NCBI GenBank assembly: GCA_035570495.1
Contig: DATMLO010000221.1
Coordinates: forward strand, 1-13,698
Length of the DNA: 13,698 nucleotides
From: DATARH01 sp035570495
GTDB taxonomy: Bacteria; Pseudomonadota; Alphaproteobacteria; ATCC43930; CGMCC-115725
Reading direction: 5' to 3'
Shown here: one piece after another, positions 1 to 7,112 of the stretch
How positions within the stretch are numbered: position 1 is the first letter of the stretch
Layout of the letters: each line of letters begins with the position of its first letter
Made by a program: the position numbers and the translations under genes
The notes under the pieces: generated by a model
What the model was told of the DNA's origin: nothing
Seen by the model: the letters and a program-made list of their open reading frames with translations, nothing else
The model's database searches: none

Positions 1-264
1 TGCCACCGCCAAACCGGCGCCTGTAAAGAGTAGAGCGATCTGGCTCATGCGAATAGCGCCATGCCGGATGATGAAGCCGCCCGATCCCAACTGGCCGATC
101 AGCCCGGCAAACGCAGTCAACGAGAAATAGACCCCGACCCACGCGGCATCGGCATGCAGTTCCGCGATGATCAGCGGCGCGAGCACCGCCGGCAGCGCCC
201 GGGCGATCGAGCCGCAGGTTTGTTGCAAAAACATCGCCGCGACCGCGATCAGCATTTGGGCCAA
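1..264 (-). CDS. MFS transporter, N-terminal part (runs off left edge)
   Basis: This is the first 88 codons of a gene continuing beyond base 1. The translation has a hydrophobic first segment (AMFLQQTCGSIARALPAVLA), a short amphipathic loop, a second hydrophobic stretch around VGVYFSLTAFAGLIGQLGSG, then a basic turn (FIIRHGAIRM) at the place of the MFS motif A loop between TM2 and TM3, and the start of TM3. This layout is typical of a major facilitator superfamily permease of the inner membrane. The substrate cannot be judged from the fragment. I chose the TTG start at 264 because GGAGGAAG lies 7 nt upstream of it; the in-frame ATG at 255 is the alternative, three codons further in, with a spacing too long for that Shine-Dalgarno. 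The gene is transcribed away from the window and follows the ABC operon in the same direction. Confidence 0.8.
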   Translation of the reverse strand, partial: MAQMLIAVAAMFLQQTCGSIARALPAVLAPLIIAELHADAAWVGVYFSLTAFAGLIGQLGSGGFIIRHGAIRMSQIALLFTGAGLAVA

Positions 265-574
265 GTGAGCGCTTCCTCCGGACGAGTCTGTTCCAACCTA
301 TCAGTGGGCCTAGTACGAGCAATTTCGTCATGCACAATGCTCGCAGGTGTTCTGCAAATCGAGTTTCTGAAGGCGCTGAGACCCTTCGGCGTTCACGGGC
401 CGCGTGCACCCCCGGAATGAGCCCGGGATGACCGATGGGCGATCGTTCGTCGAGAGGGACGTTACACGCGCGCATACGGCGGCGAACATCTGGAGTGACC
501 GCTCTTGGTGCGGGGAGAGGTCAGTCGCGCTAGGTGAGTGAGAGGGCCGCTACGCGCCGATAGCGGTCCATGTC
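265..574. other. 310-bp intergenic region without a gene
   Basis: This stretch lies between the end of the ABC operon and the start of the MFS gene, both on the minus strand. I see no convincing gene. It holds the candidate MFS promoter and, close to the end of the ATPase gene, a hairpin CCGCTA-8 nt-TAGCGG (547-566) that could sit at the 3' end of the operon transcript. That hairpin is not followed by a T run on the minus strand, so it is not a clear intrinsic terminator. Base composition is slightly less coding-like than its surroundings. Confidence 0.5.
310..337 (-). promoter_or_regulatory. Candidate sigma-70 promoter of the MFS gene
   Basis: On the minus strand TTGTGC (337-332) and TACTAG (315-310) are 16 bp apart, and the start codon lies about 45 nt downstream of the -10. 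An inverted repeat CGAGCA...TGCTCG (316-321 and 338-343) brackets the -35 element and the spacer, as an operator might. Both hexamers match the consensus only partly, so this is a guess from position and resemblance. Confidence 0.25.
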
Positions 575-1729
575 CTAGCGGCCTGCATTACCAATCGAAG
601 CAATGTCTGAGGGCACCGGACTTGCTGTTGGTTCGTCACGTACGACATGCGCGGCGTCGGCAGACCAACGAGCGATCATTTGCATTCCCGGATTGATCGG
701 CTTGCCTGCCAGTTCGTCCCCATGACGCACATATGCCAACAACGGGTCGCCACCCGGCAACCGGAGATGCAGGTGGGTGATGAAGCCGTGATAGACGACC
801 TGCTCGGCCAACGCCGGCGTCGCGTTCGACGAGGCGACACCAGTTTCACCCTGACACGGCCCGACGGCGATCGCCTCCGGGCGCAGCGCCACGGTGACCT
901 CTCTACCGACTTCGCGGCTCGTCCGGATGCTGAGAGTCGGGCCGTTGGGCACCGCGACTGTCAGCAAACCCTCCGCCCTTCCTGTCACCGCTCCGCGGAA
1001 GAAGTTCGACGCGCCGAGAAAACTCGCTGTGAAGCGAGTGTCAGGCCGCAGGTAGACCTCCTCGGGCCGGCCCACCTGCTCGATCTGGCCGTCGCGCATG
1101 ATGACGATCCTGTCGGACATCGTCAGCGCTTCGTCCTGGTCGTGGGTGACAATAACCGTGGTGATCCCGAGTCGGCGCTGCAGCGCGCGTAGCTCGACCT
1201 GCATGCTCTGCCGCAGGCTTTTGTCGAGCGCGCCGAGCGGTTCGTCGAGCAGTAGCAGCGCCGGCTCGACGACGATCGCGCGCGCTAGTGCGACGCGCTG
1301 CTGCTGGCCGCCCGAGAGCTGCGTGGGCATGCGCTCGCCGTAGCCGTGGAGCTGCACGAGCTCGAGCGCACCGTTGACGCGCGCCTCAATCGCGGCGCGC
1401 GCAACGCCGCGCGTCTCGAGGCCGAACGCTATGTTCTGCGCCACCGTCATGTGCGGGCACAGCGCGTAGTTCTGGAACAGCATGCCGATATTGCGGCGAT
1501 GCACCGGCACGCGGCTGATTGGCGCCCCGTCGAGGTAGATTTCGCCGGCATTGGGCTGCAGTAGCCCGGCGATCATCCGCAAGGTCGTCGTCTTGCCGCA
1601 GCCGCTAGGTCCGAGCAGCGCGACCATGCTGCCCGGCTCGATGCTCAGCGACACGCGGTCGACGGCGCGCGAGGCACCGAAAATCTTGGTCAGCTCGGCG
1701 AGGCGCAGCGCGGCGGGGGCGGCCGGCAC
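575..1729 (-). CDS. ABC transporter ATP-binding protein, PotA/spermidine-putrescine type
   Basis: This is the cytoplasmic ATPase that powers import through the two permeases encoded upstream. Counting from an upstream TTG at 1744, the nucleotide-binding domain covers about residues 13-245: Walker A GPSGCGKTT (45-53), Q-loop Gln 91, signature LSGGQQQR (143-150), Walker B LLLLDEP, D-loop GALD and switch His 201 are all intact. The C-terminal third (about 245-360) is a TOBE-like regulatory domain with the usual VALRPEAI segment. The length (384-389 aa) is normal for PotA/CysA-like proteins. I prefer the GTG start at 1729 because GGAG (1742-1739) lies 9 nt before it, while the TTG at 1744, which would overlap the previous gene by 11 nt, has no Shine-Dalgarno. 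It is the last gene of the operon, 4 nt after the binding-protein stop. Confidence 0.95.
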   Translation of the reverse strand: MPAAPAALRLAELTKIFGASRAVDRVSLSIEPGSMVALLGPSGCGKTTTLRMIAGLLQPNAGEIYLDGAPISRVPVHRRNIGMLFQNYALCPHMTVAQNIAFGLETRGVARAAIEARVNGALELVQLHGYGERMPTQLSGGQQQRVALARAIVVEPALLLLDEPLGALDKSLRQSMQVELRALQRRLGITTVIVTHDQDEALTMSDRIVIMRDGQIEQVGRPEEVYLRPDTRFTASFLGASNFFRGAVTGRAEGLLTVAVPNGPTLSIRTSREVGREVTVALRPEAIAVGPCQGETGVASSNATPALAEQVVYHGFITHLHLRLPGGDPLLAYVRHGDELAGKPINPGMQMIARWSADAAHVVRDEPTASPVPSDIASIGNAGR

Positions 1730-1733
1730 GCGC

Positions 1734-2807
1734 TCAGGCTCCAAACGTTTCGTTGTATTTTTCGATCAAATGCGAGCGCATCGGATTGATGAAGGTCCAA
1801 TCGGGGCTGAAAATCCCCATCTCGTCCATCTTCGATTCCGGATAAGCCATGTACTTCTCGGTGTCCGGCTTGAAGCTGAGGTCGCGGAGCGAGGGGGCGG
1901 CGAGGGTTTGCTCCGCCAGCGGCTGCTGGACGTCGGGGCTTAGCATCCAGTCGATAAAAGCGATCGCCAGCTCGCGTTCCGGGCCGTTCTTGACGAGCGT
2001 CACCGTGTTGATGCCGGCGAAGGTGCCCTCGCGCGGATAGCACATGGCGATCGGCGCTCCCTGCACCGTGTAGGGGTTGACGCTCTTCGAATAGAAGAGG
2101 CCGGCAACATCGGCCTGGCCTTGCGCGACTTGCATGATCGTGGTGGCGTCGGTGTCGAAGATGCTCATCACGTTGGGCTTCAGCGCTTCCATCTTCGGCC
2201 AGGCTGAATCGATCCAGTATTGCGCTTCGCCATAGGGCTTGCCGGTGACGATCGAGACCGCGGCGATCAGCAGGTAGAGACTTTGCGTCGCCTTGGGCGT
2301 CTCCATCAGAAAGCGGGCTTTCAGCTTCGGATCCCATAGATCGCCATAGCTTTCGAGCGGCTTTCCCGTCGCGTTGTTGTACGCGAGCCCCGCGGCCGAG
2401 ATGGCGAACGCGGCGCCGTAGCCATCATAAAAGATGAAGCGCTTGAGCACGCGCTCCATGTTCGGGATCTGTTCGACCGGCAGCTTCTCGATCAGCCCTT
2501 CGCCCTTGGCCAGTGCAACACCGATATCGTCGATGAACATGACGCTGTATTTCGGATTGTTGCGCGACGCTCGCATCAGCGCGACCTGCTCCAGCGTCAC
2601 GCCTTGTGTCGTATAGACCTTGCAGCCGTGCTTTGCCTCGAACGGCGGGATGATTTGCTTGCGCACGACCTCGCCCTGCGGCCCGGTATAGATGCCGACG
2701 GTAATCGAGCGATCGTCCGCCGAGGCGCGCCGTCCCAAGATCAGTGGCGCGGCCAGTGCGCCGGCGGCGCCCGTCATGAGGGTACGGCGGCGAATGTGCG
2801 AACTCAT
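1734..2807 (-). CDS. ABC transporter substrate-binding protein, PotD/PotF family, Tat-exported
   Basis: This is the periplasmic binding protein of the importer, 357 aa. The N-terminus MSSHIRRRTLMTGAAGALAA carries a run of three arginines followed by a moderately hydrophobic segment and a cleavage site near ASA-DD (after residue 30), so export as a folded protein by the Tat pathway is likely. The mature part is a type II periplasmic binding protein of the COG0687 (spermidine/putrescine-binding) kind, with the terminal WTFINPM...YNETFGA element seen in that group. Family members bind polyamines, but also other amines and organic cations, so the ligand is open. I chose ATG 2807 over ATG 2813 because GAGGAG (2819-2814) touches the first ATG and is 6 nt from the second. 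It is 22 nt downstream of the PotC-type permease gene and overlaps or abuts the ATPase gene. Confidence 0.93.
   Translation of the reverse strand: MSSHIRRRTLMTGAAGALAAPLILGRRASADDRSITVGIYTGPQGEVVRKQIIPPFEAKHGCKVYTTQGVTLEQVALMRASRNNPKYSVMFIDDIGVALAKGEGLIEKLPVEQIPNMERVLKRFIFYDGYGAAFAISAAGLAYNNATGKPLESYGDLWDPKLKARFLMETPKATQSLYLLIAAVSIVTGKPYGEAQYWIDSAWPKMEALKPNVMSIFDTDATTIMQVAQGQADVAGLFYSKSVNPYTVQGAPIAMCYPREGTFAGINTVTLVKNGPERELAIAFIDWMLSPDVQQPLAEQTLAAPSLRDLSFKPDTEKYMAYPESKMDEMGIFSPDWTFINPMRSHLIEKYNETFGA
1739..1742 (-). promoter_or_regulatory. Ribosome binding site deciding the ATPase start
   Basis: GGAG on the minus strand, 9 nt before the GTG at 1729, inside the last codons of the binding-protein gene. 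This favours translational coupling and the shorter ATPase product. Confidence 0.45.
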
Positions 2808-2813
2808 GCTCAT

Positions 2814-2819
2814 CTCCTC
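2814..2819 (-). promoter_or_regulatory. Ribosome binding site of the binding-protein gene
   Basis: GAGGAG on the minus strand, 6 nt before ATG 2807. It overlaps the window needed for initiation at the other ATG (2813), which decides for the shorter N-terminus. The strong site fits the need for more binding protein than permease. Confidence 0.7.
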
Positions 2820-2829
2820 GAAAACCCGG

Positions 2830-3633
2830 TCAAATCGCGACCGCGCGACGCAGCCCGATAGCCCGTTCCATCGCGACGACGATCCCCATCGACAGGACGA
2901 TCATCAGAGTCGAGATCGCCGCGATCGACGGGTTGAACACATTGGCGATGCGCTGAAAGACGAGGATTGGGATCGGGTTGTGCTGCGCGTCGGCGAGCCA
3001 CAGCGAAATCGGGAAATTGTCAAACGACACCATGAACGCGAACAGCGCTCCCGCCGCGAGGCCCGGTGCGATCTGCGGCACGGTGATCCGACGGAACACC
3101 ATCCAGCGATTTGCGCCAAGTGTGCGCGCCGCGTCTTCCAGCACCGTGTCGGCGAGCAGCAAGCTGCCGCTCACGGTGCGCACGACATAGGGCATTGTTA
3201 CCAGCACATGCGCGATCAGCATGTTGAGTGGCGTGTTGTTCGCGTTGAGCGTCGCGAACATCTGCAACAGCGCGACGCCGGTGATCAGCACCGGAAAGAT
3301 CAACGGCGAGAGCAGCATCGCCTCCGCCGCGCTGCGTCCCCGAAATTCATGACGCACAATCGCGAAGGCCGCCGGGGTGCCGAGGGCCAAAGCCCCCACC
3401 GTCGCGCCAAGCGCCAGCAACGTACTGAACGCCAGCGACTGCCGAAATTCGGTATCCGCCAGAACCTGGCCGTACCAGCCGAGCGTAAATCCGTGCGGTG
3501 GAAACGTGACAAACGGCGACGGCTCGATCGAGATCGCCACGGTAACGAGCAGGGGCGCTAGGATGAAGATCATCGTCGCGGCGACGACGAGTGTCAGAAG
3601 CCAGGCGATTGGGCCCCCGGTGCGGTCGCTCAT
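2830..3633 (-). CDS. ABC transporter permease, PotC type
   Basis: Inner-membrane permease subunit, 267 aa, the normal size for PotC-like proteins. About six hydrophobic segments can be seen (roughly residues 10-32, 67-92, 106-127, 136-157, 191-213, 236-256). The cytoplasmic EAA loop that docks on the ATPase is clear at about 166-185 (EDAARTLGANRWMVFRRITV), followed by PQIAPGLAAG. The ATG at 3633 overlaps the stop of the preceding permease gene by 4 nt (ATGA), the classical sign of translational coupling and of a heterodimeric permease. It pairs with the PotB-type subunit to form the transmembrane channel. Confidence 0.95.
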   Translation of the reverse strand: MSDRTGGPIAWLLTLVVAATMIFILAPLLVTVAISIEPSPFVTFPPHGFTLGWYGQVLADTEFRQSLAFSTLLALGATVGALALGTPAAFAIVRHEFRGRSAAEAMLLSPLIFPVLITGVALLQMFATLNANNTPLNMLIAHVLVTMPYVVRTVSGSLLLADTVLEDAARTLGANRWMVFRRITVPQIAPGLAAGALFAFMVSFDNFPISLWLADAQHNPIPILVFQRIANVFNPSIAAISTLMIVLSMGIVVAMERAIGLRRAVAI

Positions 3634-4559
3634 GAGAGCGCCCTCGCGTCGCGGCGGCTCAACACCCGGTTCGACAACGTATTGACGATCAGCACAATTG
3701 CCACCAGCACCGTCGCGACCGTTGCGCCAAATGGCCAGTCGTAGACCACCAGAATTTGCTGATCGACCAGCATGCCCAACATCTGGGCACCGGGGCCGCC
3801 GAGGATCGCCGGCGTCACGAATGAACCGGCGGTGAGCGAGAACACCAGCCCGCAGCCGACCGCGAGGCCGGGCAGGCTGAGCGGCAGCGTCACGCGGCGG
3901 AACGTGCGCCAGGCACCGGCGCCGAGCGTTCGCGCCGCATCCTCGAGCCGTGGGTCGATCTTACCGAGTGCGGACGCAAGCGGCAGCACCATCAACGGGA
4001 AAAAAACTTGCAGCGATCCGATGACCACGGCGGTCTCGGTGTAGAGCAATTTTAAGGGCGCGCGCACGATCCCGGTGGTCAGCAGCAGCCAATTAAGGAG
4101 ACCCGTCGGGCCGTTGGCGAGGATCAACTCCCAGCCATAGGTCCGCACCACGACGCTGACGATGAGCGGCGCGATGACGATCATCGTGATCACACGCCGC
4201 AATCCCGAGGCGCATCGCGTCATCACCAGCGCGGTCGGATAAGCGAGCAGAGCCGCTGCCAGCGTTGTACACAGGCTGATCCGCAAGGTGATGAGCAGCA
4301 CCCGCGAATAAAGCGATGTGCCAAAGAAGTGCTGGTAATGCGCCAGGGTGAACGGGAGGCCGACTGTACCGTCGGGCGATTGCGTCAAAATGCTGTAGCT
4401 GATCAGCCCTACCGCCGGCAGAGCAAAAAACACCAGCAAGAATAGCAGCGACGGCGACAGCAGCAGCGCCGGGATGAATCGCGCGATCCATATCCGTCGC
4501 CTCTCGACGGCGACGCGGGGGGCAGCAACGGCCTGAGCCTCGGCTTGTGTGGCGGACAT
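3630..4559 (-). CDS. ABC transporter permease, PotB type (first gene of the operon)
   Basis: Inner-membrane permease subunit, 309 aa from the ATG at 4559. A hydrophilic N-terminal tail (about 25 residues) precedes TM1 (ARFIPALLLSPSLLFLLVFF). The EAA loop is at about residues 206-225 (LEDAARTLGAGAWRTFRRVT) and the protein ends with a basic tail (NRVLSRRDARALS). The frame is open upstream to a GTG at 4637, but the extra 26 residues are rich in Arg/Cys, unlike permeases, and would start inside the probable promoter, so I took MSATQAEAQ as the N-terminus. AGAGGAG (4580-4574) is 14 nt away, rather far for a ribosome binding site. It leads the permease-permease-binding protein-ATPase operon. Confidence 0.93.
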   Translation of the reverse strand: MSATQAEAQAVAAPRVAVERRRIWIARFIPALLLSPSLLFLLVFFALPAVGLISYSILTQSPDGTVGLPFTLAHYQHFFGTSLYSRVLLITLRISLCTTLAAALLAYPTALVMTRCASGLRRVITMIVIAPLIVSVVVRTYGWELILANGPTGLLNWLLLTTGIVRAPLKLLYTETAVVIGSLQVFFPLMVLPLASALGKIDPRLEDAARTLGAGAWRTFRRVTLPLSLPGLAVGCGLVFSLTAGSFVTPAILGGPGAQMLGMLVDQQILVVYDWPFGATVATVLVAIVLIVNTLSNRVLSRRDARALS

Positions 4560-4616
4560 GAACCCGGACAGCGCTCCTCTAACATCAGAGCGGCGGCCCT
4601 CCCTGCACCACCGAGC

Positions 4617-4633
4617 ATCAAATTCCGTGCCAA
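4617..4633 (-). promoter_or_regulatory. Candidate sigma-54 (RpoN) promoter of the ABC operon
   Basis: The minus strand reads TTGGCACGGAATTTGAT. The sigma-54 consensus is YTGGCACGrNNNTTGCW. Every defined position matches except the C of the -12 GC, which is A here. The expected transcript start (about 4606) would leave a leader of some 47 nt before ATG 4559, containing AGAGGAG. The -24 part lies within a perfect inverted repeat (4624-4640). I see only a half-site (TGGTGC, 4610-4605) resembling an NtrC box, so the activator is unknown. The mismatch is at an important base, hence moderate confidence. Confidence 0.4.
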
Positions 4634-4640
4634 GCACGGA
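4624..4640. repeat. Perfect inverted repeat upstream of the ABC operon
   Basis: TCCGTGC-CAA-GCACGGA: 7-bp arms and a 3-nt loop. On the minus strand it is followed by AATTTGAT, not a T run, so it is not a good terminator. It overlaps the -24 element of the candidate sigma-54 promoter and could be a protein-binding palindrome or pure coincidence with the -24 sequence. Confidence 0.5.
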
Positions 4641-4716
4641 GACGCCGGCTGCCGCGGATCAAATAAGGTCTGCAATGGGCAAATAGAGCCGCCTGATCTC
4701 GGGCCCGCGAACATGC

Positions 4717-4742
4717 AAAAAGCCACGGTTTTCCGCGGCTTT
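4717..4742 (-). terminator. Intrinsic terminator of the tRNA-Gly gene
   Basis: On the minus strand AAAGCCGCGG-AAAA-CCGTGGCTTTTT forms a 10-bp stem (one G-T pair) with a 4-nt loop and ends in a run of five T. It begins 15 nt after the encoded CCA of the tRNA gene, which is where a tRNA terminator is expected, and it insulates the ABC operon from tRNA transcription. Confidence 0.8.
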
Positions 4743-4757
4743 CGGCCATTCCGTATT

Positions 4758-4832
4758 TGGAGCGGGCGAAGGGATTCGAACCCTCGACCCCAACCTTGGC
4801 AAGGTTGTGCTCTACCCCTGAGCTACGCCCGC
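4758..4832 (-). tRNA. tRNA-Gly (anticodon GCC)
   Basis: The minus strand gives a complete cloverleaf: acceptor GCGGGCG pairing with CGCCCGC, D-arm with GTAGCTCAGGGGTAGAGC, anticodon stem AACCT...AGGTT around the loop TTGCCAA (anticodon GCC, complement at 4798-4800), a short variable region, and T-arm GAGGGTTCGAATCCCTT. The discriminator is T and the CCA end is encoded (4758-4760). GCC reads GGC and GGT codons; GGC is a very frequent glycine codon in this GC-rich DNA. I found no second copy of its 3' end in the window, so there is no sign of use as an integration site. Confidence 0.98.
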
Positions 4833-4853
4833 GTCCGTCAGGGGGCGATGCAT

Positions 4854-4879
4854 ATCATATCGGGGGTAGGGTTGCGCAA
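4854..4879 (-). promoter_or_regulatory. Candidate promoter of tRNA-Gly
   Basis: Minus-strand TATGAT (4859-4854) lies 21 nt before the mature 5' end and TTGCGC (4879-4874) is upstream, but the spacer is only 14 bp, so either the -35 is another sequence or it is weak. The -10 position is right for a short tRNA leader. It lies within the region just upstream of the divergent deacylase gene, so the two promoters probably overlap. Confidence 0.3.
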
Positions 4880-4919
4880 GGTCTTGCAGACGCTCCCCGG
4901 CGCGCCGCATGGTCAATAT

Positions 4920-5423
4920 ATGGCACTGACCCCCGACCAGCTCTTCGCCGAGTTCGACCGGCTCGGCATCACGCACAAGACCTACGCCCACCCGCCGGTC
5001 TTCACGGTCGAGGAGGCGAAGTCGCTGCGCGGCGTGCTGCCGGGCGGGCATTGCAAGAGCCTTTTCTTAAAGGACAAGAAGACCGGGCTCTGGCTGGTCG
5101 TCGCGCTCGAGGAGTGCCGCGTCGATTTGAAGGCGCTGGCCGACCGGCTCGGCGCGCCGCGCTTTTCGTTTGGCGCGGCGGAGCTGCTCCACGAGGTGCT
5201 CGCTGTGCGGCCGGGCAGCGTCACCCCGTTCGCCGCGATCAATGATCGTGACCGCCGCGTCACGGTGGTGCTGCAGCGCGCGATGCTGGCGCATGACCCG
5301 CTCAATTATCATCCGCTCGAAAACGACCGCACCACGGCGGTCGCACCGCAGGATCTCGTGTGCTTCCTCGAGGCTTGCGGGCACAAGCCGCTTGTCGTCG
5401 ACATCCCCGAGCGCGAGGGTTAG
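4920..5423 (+). CDS. YbaK/ProX-type prolyl-tRNA editing deacylase (ProXp-ala-like)
   Basis: A free-standing trans-editing enzyme, 167 aa. It is expected to hydrolyse mischarged aminoacyl-tRNA(Pro), probably Ala-tRNA(Pro), so protecting translation fidelity in the cytoplasm. The YbaK fold is covered throughout: helix MALTPDQLFAEFDRLGI, then HPPVFTVEEA, the conserved Lys 46 in GGHCKSLFLKDKK, the GSVTPF motif (99-104), and HPLENDRTTAV (131-141). These match the ProXp-ala/PrdX group better than YbaK proper, which edits Cys-tRNA(Pro). ATG 4920 begins exactly where family members begin; the open frame continues upstream through the tRNA gene and is not coding there. No clear Shine-Dalgarno precedes the start. 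It is divergent from tRNA-Gly and 78 nt ahead of the thioredoxin-TPR gene, possibly in one operon. Confidence 0.92.
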   Translation: MALTPDQLFAEFDRLGITHKTYAHPPVFTVEEAKSLRGVLPGGHCKSLFLKDKKTGLWLVVALEECRVDLKALADRLGAPRFSFGAAELLHEVLAVRPGSVTPFAAINDRDRRVTVVLQRAMLAHDPLNYHPLENDRTTAVAPQDLVCFLEACGHKPLVVDIPEREG

Positions 5424-5501
5424 GGCGGCCGTAACCGATGCTTGTCATCGCGCGCCGGTGTGGCCATGTTGGTGGCATGAGCGGATGGCGAGGCAAGAAG
5501 A

Positions 5502-6422
5502 ATGGCTGAAGAAGGCTTGATCGGCGGTGGGATCGGCAATGGCGCCGGCGCTGCCCCTGTCATGGACGTCACCACCGCGAATTTCATGACCGAGGTGGTC
5601 GATGCCTCGTTCGAGCAACCGGTCATCGTCGATTTCTGGGCGCCGTGGTGCGGGCCGTGCAAGCAGCTAGGGCCGATCCTCGAAAAGGCGGTGCGTGCGG
5701 CCAATGGCGCGGTGCGCATGGTCAAGCTCAACATCGACGACAACCCTGAAGTCGCGCAGCAGATGCGCATCCAGTCGATCCCGGCGGTGTACGCGTTCAA
5801 GGACGGGCGCCCGGTCGACGCCTTTGTCGGCGCCGTGCCCGAATCTCAGGTGAAGCAGTTCGTCCAGAAGCTTGGCGGACCGAGCGGCCCGTCGCCGATC
5901 GAAGAGGCGATGGCGATGGCGAAGGAGGCGCTGCAGGCCGGCGATCCCGACAGCGCCGGCGGCATCTTCTCTCAGGTCTTGCAGCGCGAGCCGGATAATA
6001 TCGATGCGCTGGCGGGGCTGGCGCGGGTGCTGACGGACAAGGGCGAGCATGCCGCCGCTCGCGAGCTCCTGTCGCGCGTGCCAAAGGAGCAGCTCGGCCA
6101 CGCCGAGATCGCCGCGGCGCATTCGGCGCTTGAGCTCGCCGAGCAGGCGCAAAAGGCGATGGGAGAGAGCGACAAGTACCGCGCCCGCCTTGCCGCTGAC
6201 GCCAATGACCACGAAGCGCGCTTCGAGTTCGCGACGGCGCTCTTCGGCGCCGGCGAGCGCGAGGAGGGCATCGACGAGCTTCTGACGCTCTACCGCAAGG
6301 ACCGCGCCTGGAACGACGAGGCCGCACGCAAGCAGCTCGTCAAATTCTTCGAGGTCATGGGCCCGACCGACCCGCTTACCCTGTCGTCGCGGCGCAAGCT
6401 GTCGTCGCTGATGTTCTCGTGA
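5502..6422 (+). CDS. Thioredoxin-TPR protein, CnoX/YbbN-like co-chaperone
   Basis: 306 aa. The N-terminal 20 residues are Gly/Ala-rich and flexible. A thioredoxin domain follows (about 22-125) with the redox motif WCGPCK (Cys 50 and Cys 53) and cis-Pro 94 in QSIPAVYAF. The rest (about 130-305) is all-helical and resembles the TPR region of CnoX (YbbN), a chlorine-activated holdase that hands clients to GroEL and DnaK in E. coli. E. coli CnoX has lost a redox-active CXXC (SXXC), whereas this one keeps CGPC, as in Caulobacter CnoX, which acts as a constitutive holdase and can reduce disulphides. Functions here are inferred from that family. GAGG (5490-5493) is 8 nt before the ATG. It heads the close-packed five-gene run, 22 nt before the Lon-domain gene. 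Confidence 0.93.
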   Translation: MAEEGLIGGGIGNGAGAAPVMDVTTANFMTEVVDASFEQPVIVDFWAPWCGPCKQLGPILEKAVRAANGAVRMVKLNIDDNPEVAQQMRIQSIPAVYAFKDGRPVDAFVGAVPESQVKQFVQKLGGPSGPSPIEEAMAMAKEALQAGDPDSAGGIFSQVLQREPDNIDALAGLARVLTDKGEHAAARELLSRVPKEQLGHAEIAAAHSALELAEQAQKAMGESDKYRARLAADANDHEARFEFATALFGAGEREEGIDELLTLYRKDRAWNDEAARKQLVKFFEVMGPTDPLTLSSRRKLSSLMFS

Positions 6423-6444
6423 CGGCTTTTCTCGGGATTGGGCC

Positions 6445-7098
6445 ATGAGCGAGCCGGGCGACGCGCTTCCCGACATCCTGCCGATCTTCCCGCTGACCGG
6501 CGTGCTGCTGTTGCCGCGCGGCCGCCTGCCGCTCAACATTTTCGAGCCGCGCTATCTGGCGATGACGCGCGATGCGATGGAGGCCGAGCGGCTCATCGGC
6601 ATGGTGCAGCCCTCCGATCCGCCGATCCGCGACGTCAACCCGGCGGTCTATACCCTTGGCTGCGCCGGCCGCATCACCAGCTTTTCCGAGACCGAGGACG
6701 GCCGCCTGCTCATCACCTTGACCGGCGTGTCACGCTTCCGGATCAAGGAGGAATTGCCGCTGCTCTCCGGTTACCGGCGGGTCGTCGCGGAATGGGACGA
6801 TTTCGCCTATGACCGGAGCCCTGACGAGATCGGCTTTGATCGCTCGCGGCTGACCCTCGGCCTCAAGACGTTCTTTTCGCAGCGCCAGGTGCAGGCGGAT
6901 TGGAGCGCGATCGATCAGGCGCCGGGCGAGCACCTCGTGACCTCGATCGCGATGATGTGCCCGTTCGCGCCCAACGAGAAACAGGCGCTGCTTGAGGCGA
7001 AAACCTTGGCCGAGCGGGCGAGCCTCCTGACCGCGCTGATTGAGATGAGCCTTTCGGGACCCGCGCCCGATCCCGACTCTGGCGTGACGCGGCATTGA
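6445..7098 (+). CDS. Stand-alone Lon N-terminal substrate-binding-domain protein
   Basis: 217 aa, corresponding to the Lon N-terminal domain (PF02190) only: LPIFPLTGVLLLPRGRLPLNIFEPRY at about 11-38, the domain's hallmark, a central beta region (GRITSFSETEDGRLLITLTG), and a C-terminal helical part (FAPNEKQALLEA...ERASLLTALIEM). There is no AAA+ or Ser-Lys protease domain, so it cannot degrade proteins itself. Such proteins are common in Alphaproteobacteria next to a thioredoxin-TPR gene. The role is unknown; an adaptor or client-binding role is plausible by analogy. The ATG has only a weak GGGA-type ribosome site. Its stop is 14 nt before the Trm112-like start. Confidence 0.92.
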   Translation: MSEPGDALPDILPIFPLTGVLLLPRGRLPLNIFEPRYLAMTRDAMEAERLIGMVQPSDPPIRDVNPAVYTLGCAGRITSFSETEDGRLLITLTGVSRFRIKEELPLLSGYRRVVAEWDDFAYDRSPDEIGFDRSRLTLGLKTFFSQRQVQADWSAIDQAPGEHLVTSIAMMCPFAPNEKQALLEAKTLAERASLLTALIEMSLSGPAPDPDSGVTRH

Positions 7099-7102
7099 CT
7101 TT

Positions 7103-7106
7103 GGAG
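7103..7106 (+). promoter_or_regulatory. Ribosome binding site fixing the Trm112-like start
   Basis: GGAG with a 6-nt spacer to ATG 7113. The frame is open from TTG 7095, which overlaps the preceding stop codon, but that codon has no such site. Confidence 0.6.
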
Positions 7107-7112
7107 CCAGAG

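Noticed and set aside
61..420. Plus-strand open frame at the left edge
   Set aside because: It is antisense to the MFS fragment and its intergenic region, and has an Arg/Asp-rich shadow-like translation.
547..566. Hairpin after the ABC operon as intrinsic terminator
   Set aside because: The 6-bp stem is followed by CCTCTCACTC, with no T run, on the transcribed strand.
2692..3561. Plus-strand open frame of 289 codons across the binding-protein and permease genes
   Set aside because: Arg/His-rich shadow of membrane-protein and binding-protein genes on the minus strand; no domain or start signal.
4560..4637. 26-residue N-terminal extension of the PotB-type permease from GTG 4637
   Set aside because: The added residues are Arg-rich and unlike the family; they overlap the probable promoter, and no ribosome site precedes the GTG.
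4758..4832. tRNA-Gly as an attachment site of an integrated element
   Set aside because: No integrase gene and no second copy of the tRNA 3' end is present in the window; flanking genes look like core genes.
4545..4919. Upstream extension of the deacylase frame
   Set aside because: It would run through the tRNA-Gly gene and its terminator on the other strand and gives no homologous N-terminus.
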